In this document: positions 63,913 to 64,000 of the stretch, one piece after another
Layout of the letters: the number at the start of each line of letters is the position of its first letter
How positions within the stretch are numbered: position 1 is the first letter of the stretch
Assembly: GCA_963838235.1 (NCBI GenBank)
Contig: CAWIQJ010000005.1
Span: 496,001 to 560,000 of the forward strand
DNA length: 64,000 nt
Origin: JAFECT01 sp963838235
GTDB lineage: Bacteria; Pseudomonadota; Alphaproteobacteria; Caulobacterales; Caulobacteraceae
Direction of reading: 5' to 3'
Program-made: the position numbers and the translations under genes
The notes under the pieces: generated by a model
What the model saw: the letters and a program-made list of their open reading frames with translations, nothing else
Database searches by the model: none
What the model was told of the DNA's origin: nothing

Positions 63913-64000
63913 GCCGCCGAGACGCGAAAAGGTCCCGTTCGAGGGGAAGCTGCGCTCGTCAAAGCCAAGGTTGCGATAAGTTAATCCGCCTGCGGCAAGA

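Overview
The window is a high-GC chromosomal segment that looks like an alphaproteobacterium, most likely from the Caulobacterales. The pointers are two DUF2336 proteins, a TonB-dependent-receptor/PTS locus for N-acetylglucosamine, hybrid kinases plus a free-standing Hpt protein, TPR-sulfotransferases and an AqpS-type arsenic operon. No rRNA, tRNA, CRISPR array or transposase was seen. The taxonomic call is inference.

Left part (1-12 kb): the 5' end of threonine synthase, a membrane protein, a hybrid histidine kinase, then a tightly overlapping histidine operon: TrpR-like regulator, hisG (long form), hisD, a HisC-like/HisB fusion, hisH, hisA, hisF, hisIE and a second, complete hisC. A sigma70-like promoter with an embedded 20-bp dyad precedes the regulator. 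The operon has the gammaproteobacterial make-up (long HisG, HisIE fusion, TrpR-like regulator). The HisC-like domain fused to HisB has lost its catalytic lysine.

12-20 kb: GTP-dependent PEP carboxykinase; a sulfite dehydrogenase operon (sorA, cytochrome, second cytochrome c); a CorA transporter; an L,D-transpeptidase; and two paralogous small secreted proteins that bracket the sorA-corA block. 19.5-38.3 kb is a GlcNAc locus. On the minus strand a GntR regulator leads into nagB-II, nagA, zwf, pgl, edd and a TPR-sulfotransferase. On the plus strand lie a TonB-dependent receptor, a GH20 hexosaminidase, an EIIA-HPr-EI fusion and NagE. Together these read as a route from chito-oligosaccharides to the Entner-Doudoroff pathway.

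38.3-40.9 kb is an arsenic operon (arsR, arsI, thioredoxin-type arsC, aqpS, glutaredoxin-type arsC) behind a perfect 28-bp palindrome. 41.4-50.6 kb is a kdp potassium operon that carries two unusual extra genes: a 27-codon membrane ORF ahead of kdpF and a predicted outer-membrane protein between kdpB and kdpC. 51-64 kb holds a TonB-like protein, a second TPR-sulfotransferase, a lytic transglycosylase, a Gly/His-rich secreted protein, a membrane hybrid kinase, two DUF2336 genes, a Crp/Fnr regulator, an Hpt protein, NAD kinase and a class II aldolase. Two copies of a REP-like hairpin element show compensatory base changes.

At least eleven single-base frame breaks interrupt otherwise well-conserved genes (hisA, hisIE, pckG, corA, edd five times, a kinase, a DUF2336 gene), and hisC seems to have lost its stop. 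Protein identity is intact on both sides of each break, so read or assembly errors are a serious alternative to real gene decay.
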